The translations under genes and the position numbers were made by a program. 64,000 nucleotides of DNA from Arthrobacter sp. DNA4. Its GTDB lineage: Bacteria > Actinomycetota > Actinomycetes > Actinomycetales > Micrococcaceae. Below are positions 23,991-31,338 of this stretch, in pieces (the first letter of the stretch is position 1; each line of letters begins with the position of its first letter). The stretch lies in assembly GCF_024362385.1 (NCBI RefSeq), contig NZ_CP101466.1, forward strand, positions 62,001 through 126,000, in the 5' to 3' direction. The notes under the pieces are model-generated. The model saw only the letters and a list, made by a program, of their open reading frames with translations. It ran no database searches and had not been told where the DNA came from.

Positions 23991-24956
23991 ATGAGTGCAT
24001 CTGCAGGAGCCACCATCGACGCCGTGGTCGATCAGGTGGACAGAGTGGCGGACCAGGTGGTCTCCCTGGTGCTGCGGCGTGCCGACGGCCAGCCGTTCCA
24101 GCCCTGGCAGCCCGGCGCACACATCGATGTCCATGTGGGGGACGGCCTGGTGCGCCAGTACTCCCTGTGTTCCTCACCTGACGAGCTGGACCACCTCCGG
24201 ATCGGCGTGCTGCACGTGCCGGATTCCCGGGGCGGGTCGAAAGCGGTGCACGCGCTGCTGGCCGGCACGCCGCTGACCATCTCCGAGCCGCGTAACAACT
24301 TTCCGATGCGTGACTCCCGCCGCTACCTCTTCCTCGCGGGCGGGATCGGCATCACGCCGCTGATTCCGATGCTTGAGGCGGCTGAGGCCGCCGGCAAGGA
24401 ATGGACCCTGGTGTATGGCGGCCGGAGCCGGAATACCATGGCCTTCGCGCAGCAGCTCGAAGACCGGTATGGCCCGGACCGTATCCGCATCATCGCCGAG
24501 GACGAGGCAGGCCGGCTGGACCTGGACCAGATCCTGGGCATGCCCCGGGCGCACATGCTGGTGTACGCATGCGGTCCCGGCGGGCTGCTCGGTGCGGTGG
24601 AGGAACGCTGCATGGGCTGGCCTCCGGGCGCCCTGCACACCGAACGTTTCGTTGCCTCCACCTTGGGCGCTGCCGCGGCCAACGCCCCGTTCGAGGTCGA
24701 GCTGGCCCGCACCGGAACCACCGTGACCGTGCCCAACGACAAGACCATCCTCGAAGCTGTGGAGGAGGTGGGCGTGCGCGTCCTGTCCTCGTGCCGGGGC
24801 GGCTTGTGCGGCACCTGCGAAACCCAGATCATCTCGGGTGAGCCCGAGCACCGCGATGCCGTCCTCAGCCAGGAGGACCGTGACGCCGGCGAAGTCATGC
24901 TGGTTTGCGTCTCCCGTGCAGCGGCCGGCTGCCCGCGCCTCGTCCTGGATCTCTAG
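23991..24956 (+). CDS. PDR/VanB-family FMN/2Fe-2S oxidoreductase
   Basis: This is a one-component electron-transfer protein of 321 residues, of the phthalate-dioxygenase-reductase type. The flavin motif RQYSLCSSP is near residue 53, the NAD(H) region shows GGIGITPLIPM and YACGPGG, and the C-terminal plant-type ferredoxin domain has the cysteines of SSCRGGLCGTCE and a last one in LVCVSRA. It moves electrons from NADH through FMN to its own 2Fe-2S cluster. It is directly upstream of a P450 gene with a 45-bp gap, so it is most likely that P450's redox partner. PDR reductases usually serve Rieske oxygenases such as vanillate demethylase; a free-standing P450 partner is less common. Confidence 0.9.
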   Translation: MSASAGATIDAVVDQVDRVADQVVSLVLRRADGQPFQPWQPGAHIDVHVGDGLVRQYSLCSSPDELDHLRIGVLHVPDSRGGSKAVHALLAGTPLTISEPRNNFPMRDSRRYLFLAGGIGITPLIPMLEAAEAAGKEWTLVYGGRSRNTMAFAQQLEDRYGPDRIRIIAEDEAGRLDLDQILGMPRAHMLVYACGPGGLLGAVEERCMGWPPGALHTERFVASTLGAAAANAPFEVELARTGTTVTVPNDKTILEAVEEVGVRVLSSCRGGLCGTCETQIISGEPEHRDAVLSQEDRDAGEVMLVCVSRAAAGCPRLVLDL

Positions 24957-25001
24957 CCACCTCATTCATCCCGCCAAGTTTCGTCCCCAGGAGTGTTTCC
25001 C

Positions 25002-26201
25002 ATGACCGTTATCACCCATGACGCCAACGTGTTGGGCGAGGATCCGTTCGACACCGCGAACCTCCTGGACCCGTACCCGTTTCTGGGTCGGCTCCGCGAT
25101 GCCGGTGCCGTCTCCTACCTGGAGAGCACCGGCAGCTACGCCGTGGCCGGCTACCAGGAGGTCTATGAGGTCCTCACCGACTTCGAAACTTACATCTCCT
25201 CCGGCGGGCTGGGCCCGCGGGACATCCGGAAGGATTCGGGCTGGCGGCCGCCCAGCATCCTGGAATCGGATCCGCCCATCCACACCGTGATGCGCCGGGC
25301 GCTGACCGGCGTCATCAATCCCAGTACAGTCCGCGCCCTCCGCGAACCGTTCACGCCACCGGCTGTGGAGCTGACGGAACAGCTGGCGCAGCGCGAGCGG
25401 TTCGACGCCATCACGGACCTCGCCGAAAAGTACCCCCTGCGTGTCTTCCCGGACGCGGTGGGGATTCCCGACGTCGGACGTGAACATCTGCTGCCGTACG
25501 GCAACATGGTGTTCAACGCGTTTGGCCCGGAGAACTACATCTTCAAGCAGGCTTTCGCCCAGGGCGATGAGCACGCTGCCGCGGTGATGCGGAACTGCCA
25601 GCGCGAAAACCTGGACGACGTCGGATTCGGTGCCCAGATCTGGAAGCGCGTGGAGGACGGCCTGATTACCGAGCAGCAGGCCACGCTGCTGGTCCGCGCC
25701 CTGCTGTCGGCCGGAGTGGACACCACCATCTTCGGCATCGGGAACACGCTCTCGGTGCTGGCGCGTTACCCAGCGGCCTGGGCCCGGCTGCGCGAGAACC
25801 CCAAGCTGGCCAAATTTGCCGTGGACGAGGCGCTGCGGCTGGAATCGCCGTTCCAGAAGTTCCACCGGACCGTTGCCGTTGACACTGTCCTGGGTGGCGT
25901 GCACCTGCCGGCGGGCGCCAAGGTGCTGGTGTTCCTCGGCGCCGCGAACCGCGACCCGCGCAAATGGGGTGAGAACGCCGATGACTTCGATCTCAACCGC
26001 AATGCGTCGGGCCATGTGGCGTTCGGCATGGGCCTGCACCAGTGTGTGGGGCAGCCTATCGCCCGGCTCGAAATGGAAATTGTGCTCCAGCAGCTGCTCG
26101 AGCGCGTGGCCGCCATCGAGCCGGACGGTGCTCCCGCGCCGATACTGCACAACGTGCTCCGCGGGTTTGAATCCCTGCCGGTGAGGATCACCGCCGCATA
26201 A
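25002..26201 (+). CDS. Cytochrome P450, CYP199-like (putative methoxyarene O-demethylase)
   Basis: This is a soluble bacterial P450 of 399 residues. The oxygen-activating I-helix motif is SAGVDTT (D240, T241), the ExxR region is DEALRLES, and the heme thiolate is C348 in FGMGLHQCVG. Many blocks match CYP199A enzymes as I remember them (WRPPSILESDPP, VFPDAVGI, REHLLPYGNMVFNAFGP, CQREN, FESLPVRIT). CYP199A members O-demethylate para-substituted benzoates such as 4-methoxybenzoate. The arginine-serine pair that precedes LLSAG in those enzymes is R232-A233 here, so the substrate may differ. The ATG at 25002 follows AGGAG. A terminator follows the gene. It presumably takes electrons from the PDR-type protein upstream. 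Confidence 0.88.
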   Translation: MTVITHDANVLGEDPFDTANLLDPYPFLGRLRDAGAVSYLESTGSYAVAGYQEVYEVLTDFETYISSGGLGPRDIRKDSGWRPPSILESDPPIHTVMRRALTGVINPSTVRALREPFTPPAVELTEQLAQRERFDAITDLAEKYPLRVFPDAVGIPDVGREHLLPYGNMVFNAFGPENYIFKQAFAQGDEHAAAVMRNCQRENLDDVGFGAQIWKRVEDGLITEQQATLLVRALLSAGVDTTIFGIGNTLSVLARYPAAWARLRENPKLAKFAVDEALRLESPFQKFHRTVAVDTVLGGVHLPAGAKVLVFLGAANRDPRKWGENADDFDLNRNASGHVAFGMGLHQCVGQPIARLEMEIVLQQLLERVAAIEPDGAPAPILHNVLRGFESLPVRITAA

Positions 26202-26209
26202 GCCGCACT

Positions 26210-26236
26210 TTCCGGGAGGGCGGGAGCCTCCCGGAA
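26210..26236 (+). terminator. Terminator hairpin after P450 gene
   Basis: TTCCGGGAGG (26210-26219) pairs perfectly with CCTCCCGGAA (26227-26236), loop of 7 nt. It begins 8 bp after the P450 stop codon and separates this cluster from the next promoter at 26268. Confidence 0.75.
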
Positions 26237-26267
26237 GGTGTTTCCTTCACCGGATAGCGCTTGCCCG

Positions 26268-26296
26268 TTGACATAACGCACGTCACCTTCTATATT
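26268..26296 (+). promoter_or_regulatory. Consensus sigma-70 promoter for MHS-family carrier
   Basis: TTGACA at 26268-26273 and TATATT at 26291-26296 are separated by exactly 17 bp. This is the closest match to consensus in the window. Transcription would start near 26303, inside the following palindrome. Confidence 0.7.
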
Positions 26297-26299
26297 TAA

Positions 26300-26311
26300 T
26301 GAATCGATTCA
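26300..26311. promoter_or_regulatory. LacI-type operator TGAATCGATTCA
   Basis: TGAATCGATTCA is a perfect 12-bp palindrome with the AATCGATT core and central CG typical of LacI-family operators. It covers the predicted transcription start of the carrier at 26416, so a bound repressor would block it. No LacI gene is adjacent, so the regulator is elsewhere. Confidence 0.55.
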
Positions 26312-26415
26312 AGTGCTGATGCCCAAGCCCCTCTCCGGCGGTTTGCGGCGCAGACACCGCCACAACTGTTTCCAGCGGTTCCGGTTCCTTGCCAAAGAAG
26401 ACGAAGGACAAGCAC

Positions 26416-27786
26416 ATGAGCACCACCCCAACCCGCATGGCCCCTTCCAGCCCAGCTGCCGGTGATGTTTTGCGGGATCCGAAGAAGGCGGCCATAAGCG
26501 GCTGGATCGGAAGTGCCCTTGAGTACTACGACTTCGCGCTGTACTCGCTGGCCGCGACACTGATCTTCCCCACCATCTTCTTTCCCGCGGAAAACCCCAC
26601 CGTCGGAATCATCGCCTCCCTTGCAACCTACGCGGTAGGCTACGTCTCCCGCCCGGTAGGCGCCGTCGTCCTTGGCGCCTACGGGGACCGGCACGGGCGC
26701 AAGAAAGTGCTCGTCTTCGCCATGCTGCTCATGGGCTTCGCAACCTTCGCGGTCGGGCTCCTGCCCACCTACGGGCAAGTGGGCCTCCTCGCCCCCGCCC
26801 TGCTGGTGATCCTCCGCCTGATCCAGGGCTTCGCGGTGGCCGGCGAACTCGGCGGTGCCAGCGCGATGATCGTCGAACACTCGCCGGACGCCCGGCGCGG
26901 CTTCTTCGCCAGCTTCAGCCTCCAGGGCACACAGGTGGGGTCAATCCTGGCCACCGCCGTCCTGCTGCCGCTCGCCGCCCTCCTCCCGGCTGACCAGTTC
27001 GGTGCCTGGGGCTGGCGCATCCCCTTCCTGCTCAGCGCCGTCGTCATTTTTGCCGGCTACCTCATTCGCCGCCGGGTGACCGAGCCCCCTGCCTACACCG
27101 CGGGTACCGACGGAACCAAACACCGCTTTCCGCTCGCCGAGCTCCTGCGCACCCGGCCGGGCGCACTGCTCCGCTGCATCCTCATGACCTTCACCAACGT
27201 CATCGGCATGGCCACCCTGATCTTCGGCGTCTCCTTTGCCACCCAGAAGGGCTACGGCAACGGCTTCTCCAGCAGCGAGTTTCTGTGGGTGACGCTGGTG
27301 GCCAATATCGCGGCCGTAGCCACCATTCCGGTGTTCGGCGCGCTCTCGGACAGGATCGGCCGGCGGATGCTGATGGCGGCCGGCGGCGTTATCGGCGGCG
27401 TCCTGGTGACCGGATACCTGTGGGCGATCGAGCAGGGGAGCCTCCCGCTGGTCTTCGTCTGCGTGGTCATCGTGCAGGGTATCTTCTTCCAGATGTGGAA
27501 CGCCACGTTCGCCACGTTCTTCCAGGAGCAGTTCCCCATGCGGATCCGGGTAACCGGCTTCGCTGTCTCGCAGAACATCGGACTCATGATCGCGTCATTC
27601 TTCCCGAGCATCTTCACCGCAATCGCTCCTCCCGGCTCGGCCAACATCCCCCTGACCATCGGGCTGGTCACGCTCGGCATCTGCCTGGTCTCCGCGGTGG
27701 CCACCCTGATGTCCTCCGACACCAAGGGCACGTCTCTCGAGGACCTCGAGGCGCAAAAGACCGGACGAATCGCAGGCCGCGTTTAG
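26416..27786 (+). CDS. MFS transporter, metabolite:H+ symporter (MHS) type
   Basis: This is a 12-helix carrier of 456 residues. The entry motif WIGSALEYYDFALYSLAATL and the helix 2-3 loop GDRHGRKKVLV place it in the MHS family with shikimate, alpha-ketoglutarate, proline/betaine and dicarboxylate symporters. The ATG at 26416 has GAAGGA upstream; an earlier ATG at 26389 lacks one. The 114-nt leader carries the promoter and palindrome described separately. A strong terminator follows, so it is a single-gene transcription unit. The substrate is likely an organic acid, to judge from the family and from the catabolic genes around it. Confidence 0.88.
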   Translation: MSTTPTRMAPSSPAAGDVLRDPKKAAISGWIGSALEYYDFALYSLAATLIFPTIFFPAENPTVGIIASLATYAVGYVSRPVGAVVLGAYGDRHGRKKVLVFAMLLMGFATFAVGLLPTYGQVGLLAPALLVILRLIQGFAVAGELGGASAMIVEHSPDARRGFFASFSLQGTQVGSILATAVLLPLAALLPADQFGAWGWRIPFLLSAVVIFAGYLIRRRVTEPPAYTAGTDGTKHRFPLAELLRTRPGALLRCILMTFTNVIGMATLIFGVSFATQKGYGNGFSSSEFLWVTLVANIAAVATIPVFGALSDRIGRRMLMAAGGVIGGVLVTGYLWAIEQGSLPLVFVCVVIVQGIFFQMWNATFATFFQEQFPMRIRVTGFAVSQNIGLMIASFFPSIFTAIAPPGSANIPLTIGLVTLGICLVSAVATLMSSDTKGTSLEDLEAQKTGRIAGRV

Positions 27787-27804
27787 GTCCGCAGTCAACC
27801 AGCC

Positions 27805-27838
27805 AGAAGGAGGGGCAGCGCGTGCTGCCCCTCCTTCT
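27805..27838 (+). terminator. Strong terminator hairpin
   Basis: AGAAGGAGGGGCAGC (27805-27819) pairs perfectly over 15 bp with GCTGCCCCTCCTTCT (27824-27838), loop GCGT. It lies 19 bp after the carrier stop codon. Confidence 0.8.
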
Positions 27839-27888
27839 TCGTGGGCCAGCCTGTGCCCCGGGCAGGGCGGCATGCACGCAATGACGAT

Positions 27889-27906
27889 TTGTATAGATGT
27901 ATACAA
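27889..27906. promoter_or_regulatory. GntR/FCD-type operator
   Basis: TTGTATA and TATACAA form perfect 7-bp arms around GATG (27889-27906), 28 bp before the GntR start codon. This is the usual shape of FadR/FCD-class GntR operators and implies autoregulation of the GntR-MFS pair. Confidence 0.65.
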
Positions 27907-27933
27907 GTATGATGACTGGCGGAGGTACAAACG

Positions 27934-28599
27934 ATGCCAGAGTCACCCGCCCGGAACACCGGCGCCCACTTCGTCTACCAGGAACTCAAACGCCGGATCC
28001 TGAGCCTTGAGCTGAAACCGGGGGAGCGCATCTACGAACCGGCGATGGCGTCGGCGCTGCAGGTGAGCCGCACGCCGCTGCGCGAGGCCATCCGGCGCCT
28101 CATCAGCGAGGACCTGCTGGAACAACAGCCCACAGGCGGGGTGCTGGTGCCGGCCCTGGACGAAGCTGCCATATCAGAACTGTATGAGGTCCGCGCGGCA
28201 ATGGAATCCCTGATGGCCCGCAACGCCTGCCTGAAAGCGACGCCCGCTGATATCGAAGCCTTGCACGGCATCCTTCAACGCAACGCCGCCATGGTCACGT
28301 TCGCCGACGATGCCATGCAGCAGGGCATGGCATTGCACGCCAAAATCGCCGCGATCGCCGGAAACTCCTGGGCCCGCCGTTTCCACGGCCAAATTTCCAG
28401 CCACATGGAGCGGTACCGGCACTTCACCAACAGCACGCAGGAGCGCCGGGACCAGGCCCTGGCCCAGCACCGGACCTTGGTGGATGCAGTGGCCGGCGGC
28501 GATCCGGACAAGGCTGCCGCCATCGCGTTCGATCACGTGATGGGCGCCCGGGACGCCGCGGTGCGGGCCATCTCCGGCACCGCCACAACCGGCGCATGA
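27934..28599 (+). CDS. GntR-family regulator (FadR/FCD subfamily)
   Basis: This is a GntR regulator of 221 residues. The winged HTH is at about 10-75 (LKRRILSLELKPGERIYEPA, VSRTPLREAIRRL), followed by the all-helical FCD effector domain (ISELYEVRAAMESLMARNA). GGAGG precedes the ATG. FCD-type members sense carboxylic acids such as lactate, gluconate or aromatic acids, often with a bound metal. Its stop overlaps the start of an MFS gene (ATGA), so it most likely controls that carrier and itself through the palindrome at 27889. Confidence 0.88.
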   Translation: MPESPARNTGAHFVYQELKRRILSLELKPGERIYEPAMASALQVSRTPLREAIRRLISEDLLEQQPTGGVLVPALDEAAISELYEVRAAMESLMARNACLKATPADIEALHGILQRNAAMVTFADDAMQQGMALHAKIAAIAGNSWARRFHGQISSHMERYRHFTNSTQERRDQALAQHRTLVDAVAGGDPDKAAAIAFDHVMGARDAAVRAISGTATTGA

Positions 28600-29765
28600 T
28601 CGGTGAACTCGGACGGCGCACGTCCACGGCCCTGCTGGTCCATTCCGCGCTCATCCAGGCCGTCACGTTCCTGGTCCGCCCGGCAGCCACCTACCGTGCA
28701 TTGGAGCTGGACGTTCCCGGCTTCGCCCTGGGGCTGCTGGCCGCCAGCTACGCCGTCTTTCCGCTGCTGCTCGCCGTGCCCACGGGCGGCCTGGTGGACC
28801 GCCTGGGTGAGCGCCGGCTCATGGCGATCGGGTCCGCCGTCGTCCTTTCCTGCTCTGTCTTCCTGCTGCTCTGGGGCTTCTCGATCGTGACACTCGTCAT
28901 CGGAACCGCGCTGCTGGGCGCCGGGCAACTGGCCTGCGTTGTGGGGCAGCAGGCGGTGGTGGCCAACAATGCCGCCTCGTCCCGGATGGACTCCGCGTTT
29001 GGATACCTGACGTTCGCCGCGTCCCTGGGGCAGGCGCTGGGGCCGTTGGCGATTTCCCTGGTGGGCGGCGCTTCCATCCGTCCCGATACCCAGGCGATCT
29101 TCCTCCTTTCGGTCGTCATGAGCCTGGTGCTGTTCGCCACCACCTTTGTTGTCCCGGCCCACGTCAGCGCCGGGAAAAGGAAGGCCGTTTCCGCCGGTAC
29201 GGGCAGCGCGGTATCGCTGCTGAAGTCGCCCGGCGTGGCGCGAGCCCTGGCCACCAGCGCCACCGTCCTGGCCGTGGTGGACCTGACCATGGTCTACCTG
29301 CCGGCCCTCGGCACCGACCGTGGACTCACCGCGGCAACCGTGGGCGCCATGCTGACGGTCCGCGCCGTCTTCTCCATGGTGTCGCGGCTCCTGCTGGGCC
29401 GGGTGTCCCGGAGGATCGGCCGGATGCGGCTGCTGGTGGTGAGCCTGGCCCTGTCCACCGCGGCGCTGGCAGCCGCAGCCATTCCCATGCCGGCGTGGCT
29501 GCTCTTCATTGTGATGGCCCTGCTGGGGCTGGGCCTGGGCATCGGCCAGCCGCTGACCATGTCGTGGCTTTCGGCGCAGGCACCGGCCGGGCAGCGCGGC
29601 CGGGCGCTGGCCCTCCGGCTCGCCGGCAACCGGGTGGGACAGGTGGTCCTGCCCAGTGCCATCGGCGTCGTTGCCGCCGGACTGGGCGCGGGCGGCGTGT
29701 TCCTGGCGTCAGCCGTCGTGGTGGGCGGGACGCTCCTGCTGCTCCGCGGCGTGCAGCTGGACTAG
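28596..29765 (+). CDS. MFS transporter
   Basis: This is a 12-helix MFS protein of 389 residues. The loop between helices 2 and 3 has LVDRLGERRLMAIG, the generic MFS motif A. The protein is short in its central loop, and its overall look (FALGLLAASYAVFPLLLAVP, SWLSAQAPAGQRGRALALRLAGN) fits drug or metabolite exporters as well as importers. It overlaps the GntR stop codon by 4 bp and is translationally coupled to it. A 114-bp palindromic repeat follows the stop codon. The substrate is unknown. Confidence 0.83.
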   Translation: MIGELGRRTSTALLVHSALIQAVTFLVRPAATYRALELDVPGFALGLLAASYAVFPLLLAVPTGGLVDRLGERRLMAIGSAVVLSCSVFLLLWGFSIVTLVIGTALLGAGQLACVVGQQAVVANNAASSRMDSAFGYLTFAASLGQALGPLAISLVGGASIRPDTQAIFLLSVVMSLVLFATTFVVPAHVSAGKRKAVSAGTGSAVSLLKSPGVARALATSATVLAVVDLTMVYLPALGTDRGLTAATVGAMLTVRAVFSMVSRLLLGRVSRRIGRMRLLVVSLALSTAALAAAAIPMPAWLLFIVMALLGLGLGIGQPLTMSWLSAQAPAGQRGRALALRLAGNRVGQVVLPSAIGVVAAGLGAGGVFLASAVVVGGTLLLLRGVQLD

Positions 29766-29773
29766 CGCGTCCG

Positions 29774-29887
29774 CGCGTCACGCCGGGCATCCTTTCAGGC
29801 AACGCACGACGGCGGGTCCCCGGGTTTCCGGGGTTTCCCCGCCTATGGTGGGCCGAAAGCCTGCCGTGCGTGATACCGTCGGCCGTC
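29774..29887. repeat. 114-bp palindromic intergenic repeat, copy A
   Basis: This is one of three related copies (others at 38047-38160 and 49008-49120). It starts CGCGTCACGCC and ends GGCCGTC, with the shared core CTTTCAGGCAACGCACGAC and GGGTTTCCGGGG. The ends form long imperfect inverted arms around an inner GC hairpin. It lies between the stop of the MFS gene and the convergent IclR stop, so it may act as a terminator or be a small mobile repeat. Confidence 0.8.
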
Positions 29888-29911
29888 TTTTAGCGGCGGC
29901 GGACGGCGGGG

Positions 29912-30712
29912 TCAGTAGACGGAGCCCTCCAGCAGCTCAGAGAGCCGGCCGGCGGCGCGGCGCAGCTCGGGGACCCCGGCTTTCAAGGTCGCCTCACTGG
30001 CCGCTTCCACTGGGCTGGTGAGCGAGATCGATTCGGTGGGCCGGCCCGTCCGGTTGGGCACGGCCATGGCCACTGACAGGACGCCCGTGGCACGCTCATC
30101 GGCGGAGAACGCGAAGTCGGTTCCCGGCTCGGGGAGCCGCGCGCGCAGTTCCTTTGCCGTCAGGTCCGCGTCTTCCTGGCCGGCTGCCGCGGCTGCCGCC
30201 ACCGCCTGCTGAAGTTCGTCATCGGACGCCGATGCGAGCAGGATCTTTCCTGCAGCGCCGAGCGTCAGGGGCAGCCGCTTGCCAAGCGGCAGGTCGTAGC
30301 GGAGGGGCGCCTCGCCGTCGACGCGGGCCACCAGGATGCGCTCGAAGCCGAGCCGTGAGTACAGCGACGCCGTCAGTCCGGTCTGCGAGGCCACCTGCTG
30401 CAGGACGGGGCGGGCGGCGACCACCAGGGGATCGTTCTCCAGGAAGCTCCGTGCGGCGGGCAGGACGGCGGGACCAATCCGGTAGGACTTATCCGTCTGG
30501 CTCACCATTCCGAAATCCTGCAGCACCCGGAGGATCCTCAGCGTGGTGGGCAGGCTCATGCCGCAGTTCCGCGCCAAGTCACTGAGCCGCTGCGGCCGTT
30601 CGGCCCGCTGCAGTTCGGCGAAGACCTCCATGGCCCTCGAGAGGGAGCGCATATTCGAGGACTTGGGGCCCTCTTCTGCCGTGCTTACCGTACTGGAAGT
30701 CGTCATAGCCAT
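29912..30712 (-). CDS. IclR-family transcriptional regulator, divergent from tct operon
   Basis: This is an IclR-family regulator of 266 residues: winged HTH at about 18-80 (NMRSLSRAMEVFAELQRAER, GMSLPTTLRILRVLQDFGM), then the effector domain (PLRYDLPLGKRLPLTLGAAGKILLA). ATGs at 30712 and 30706 are both possible; GAAAG upstream favours 30706 slightly. It is divergent from the tricarboxylate transporter operon. A TTTCAT-N3-ATGTAA site abuts its start codon and a perfect TTTCAT-N3-ATGAAA site lies before tctB, so it probably controls both directions. Confidence 0.88.
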   Translation of the reverse strand: MAMTTSSTVSTAEEGPKSSNMRSLSRAMEVFAELQRAERPQRLSDLARNCGMSLPTTLRILRVLQDFGMVSQTDKSYRIGPAVLPAARSFLENDPLVVAARPVLQQVASQTGLTASLYSRLGFERILVARVDGEAPLRYDLPLGKRLPLTLGAAGKILLASASDDELQQAVAAAAAAGQEDADLTAKELRARLPEPGTDFAFSADERATGVLSVAMAVPNRTGRPTESISLTSPVEAASEATLKAGVPELRRAAGRLSELLEGSVY

Positions 30713-30714
30713 TC

Positions 30715-30729
30715 TTTCATTCTATGTAA
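30715..30729. promoter_or_regulatory. IclR operator near its own start
   Basis: TTTCATTCTATGTAA is the imperfect twin of the site at 30789. It overlaps the ribosome-binding region of the IclR gene at 30712, which suits autoregulation. Confidence 0.55.
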
Positions 30730-30740
30730 GTTTCTTGCGC

Positions 30741-30769
30741 TTGACAGTCCTTGTGTCTCCTGTCACTAT
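30741..30769 (+). promoter_or_regulatory. Promoter of tct operon
   Basis: TTGACA at 30741-30746 and CACTAT at 30764-30769 are spaced by 17 bp. The -35 is perfect and the -10 is moderate. The IclR operator at 30789 is just downstream of the expected start point. Confidence 0.55.
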
Positions 30770-30788
30770 TTCTCAGTACGCAATATAG

Positions 30789-30803
30789 TTTCATTCTATG
30801 AAA
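30789..30803. promoter_or_regulatory. IclR operator upstream of tct operon
   Basis: TTTCATTCTATGAAA has perfect 6-bp arms around TCT. It lies 20 bp downstream of the -10 element and 29 bp upstream of the tctB start codon, a position that would block transcription when occupied. Confidence 0.6.
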
Positions 30804-30832
30804 TGCAATGACGCGCTGTGAAAAGGAAACTC

Positions 30833-31336
30833 ATGACAACGGAGTCAGTCACGACAAAAGCAGGGAGCACCATCCGGGTCGCGCCCGGTGTGCTGGCGGG
30901 GATCGGCGCCTTCGCCGCCGTCGGCGTCTATGTCCTGGTCAGCTCGGTCGGCCTGGGGCTCTGGACCTCACTCGGCCCGGGCGCCGGAATGTTCCCCTTC
31001 GCGATGGGGACGCTGCTGGTGGCGATGTCGGCCGTCTGGCTCCTCCAGGAACTCCGCAGGCCCAGCGCCAGGGGTGCGGGCGTGGACAAGGAGGTGGTCA
31101 TCTCCGTCGTGACCAGCCTCGTCATCCTGGCGGCCGTGATGGACCTGCTGGGCTTCCAGCTGAGCATGTTCGCGTTCCTGCTCTACCACCTGAAGATCCG
31201 TGGACGCCGGACGTGGGTGCCCTCACTGATCATCGCCCTGGCGGGAAGCGTCGGCGCCTTTTACGCCTTCAACTACGGACTGAACGTGGCCCTTCCCGTC
31301 TCGGCATTTACTCCGCTGAACCTGATCGGACTCTAG
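30833..31336 (+). CDS. tctB: Tripartite tricarboxylate transporter TctB subunit
   Basis: This is the small membrane subunit of a TTT-family uptake system, 167 residues with four hydrophobic segments (GVLAGIGAFAAVGVYVLVSS, FPFAMGTLLVAMSAVWLL). The GPGAGMFP-type motif after the first helix is typical of TctB. The ATG at 30833 has AAAAGGA upstream; the GTG at 30818 does not. TctB works with TctA in the membrane and TctC outside the cell to import citrate-like carboxylates with the ion gradient. It is the first gene of the operon and lies 2 bp before tctA. Confidence 0.87.
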   Translation: MTTESVTTKAGSTIRVAPGVLAGIGAFAAVGVYVLVSSVGLGLWTSLGPGAGMFPFAMGTLLVAMSAVWLLQELRRPSARGAGVDKEVVISVVTSLVILAAVMDLLGFQLSMFAFLLYHLKIRGRRTWVPSLIIALAGSVGAFYAFNYGLNVALPVSAFTPLNLIGL

Positions 31337-31338
31337 GC

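Noticed and set aside
26210..26236. A further IclR operator (TTCCGG...CCGGAA)
   Set aside because: The arms are 10 bp with a 7-nt loop directly after a stop codon, which is the form of a terminator and does not match the TTTCCG-N5-CGGAAA spacing.
29774..29887. Short proteins encoded by the palindromic repeats
   Set aside because: Frames through all three copies give similar peptides only because the DNA repeats; they have no start signals and extend across unrelated flanks.
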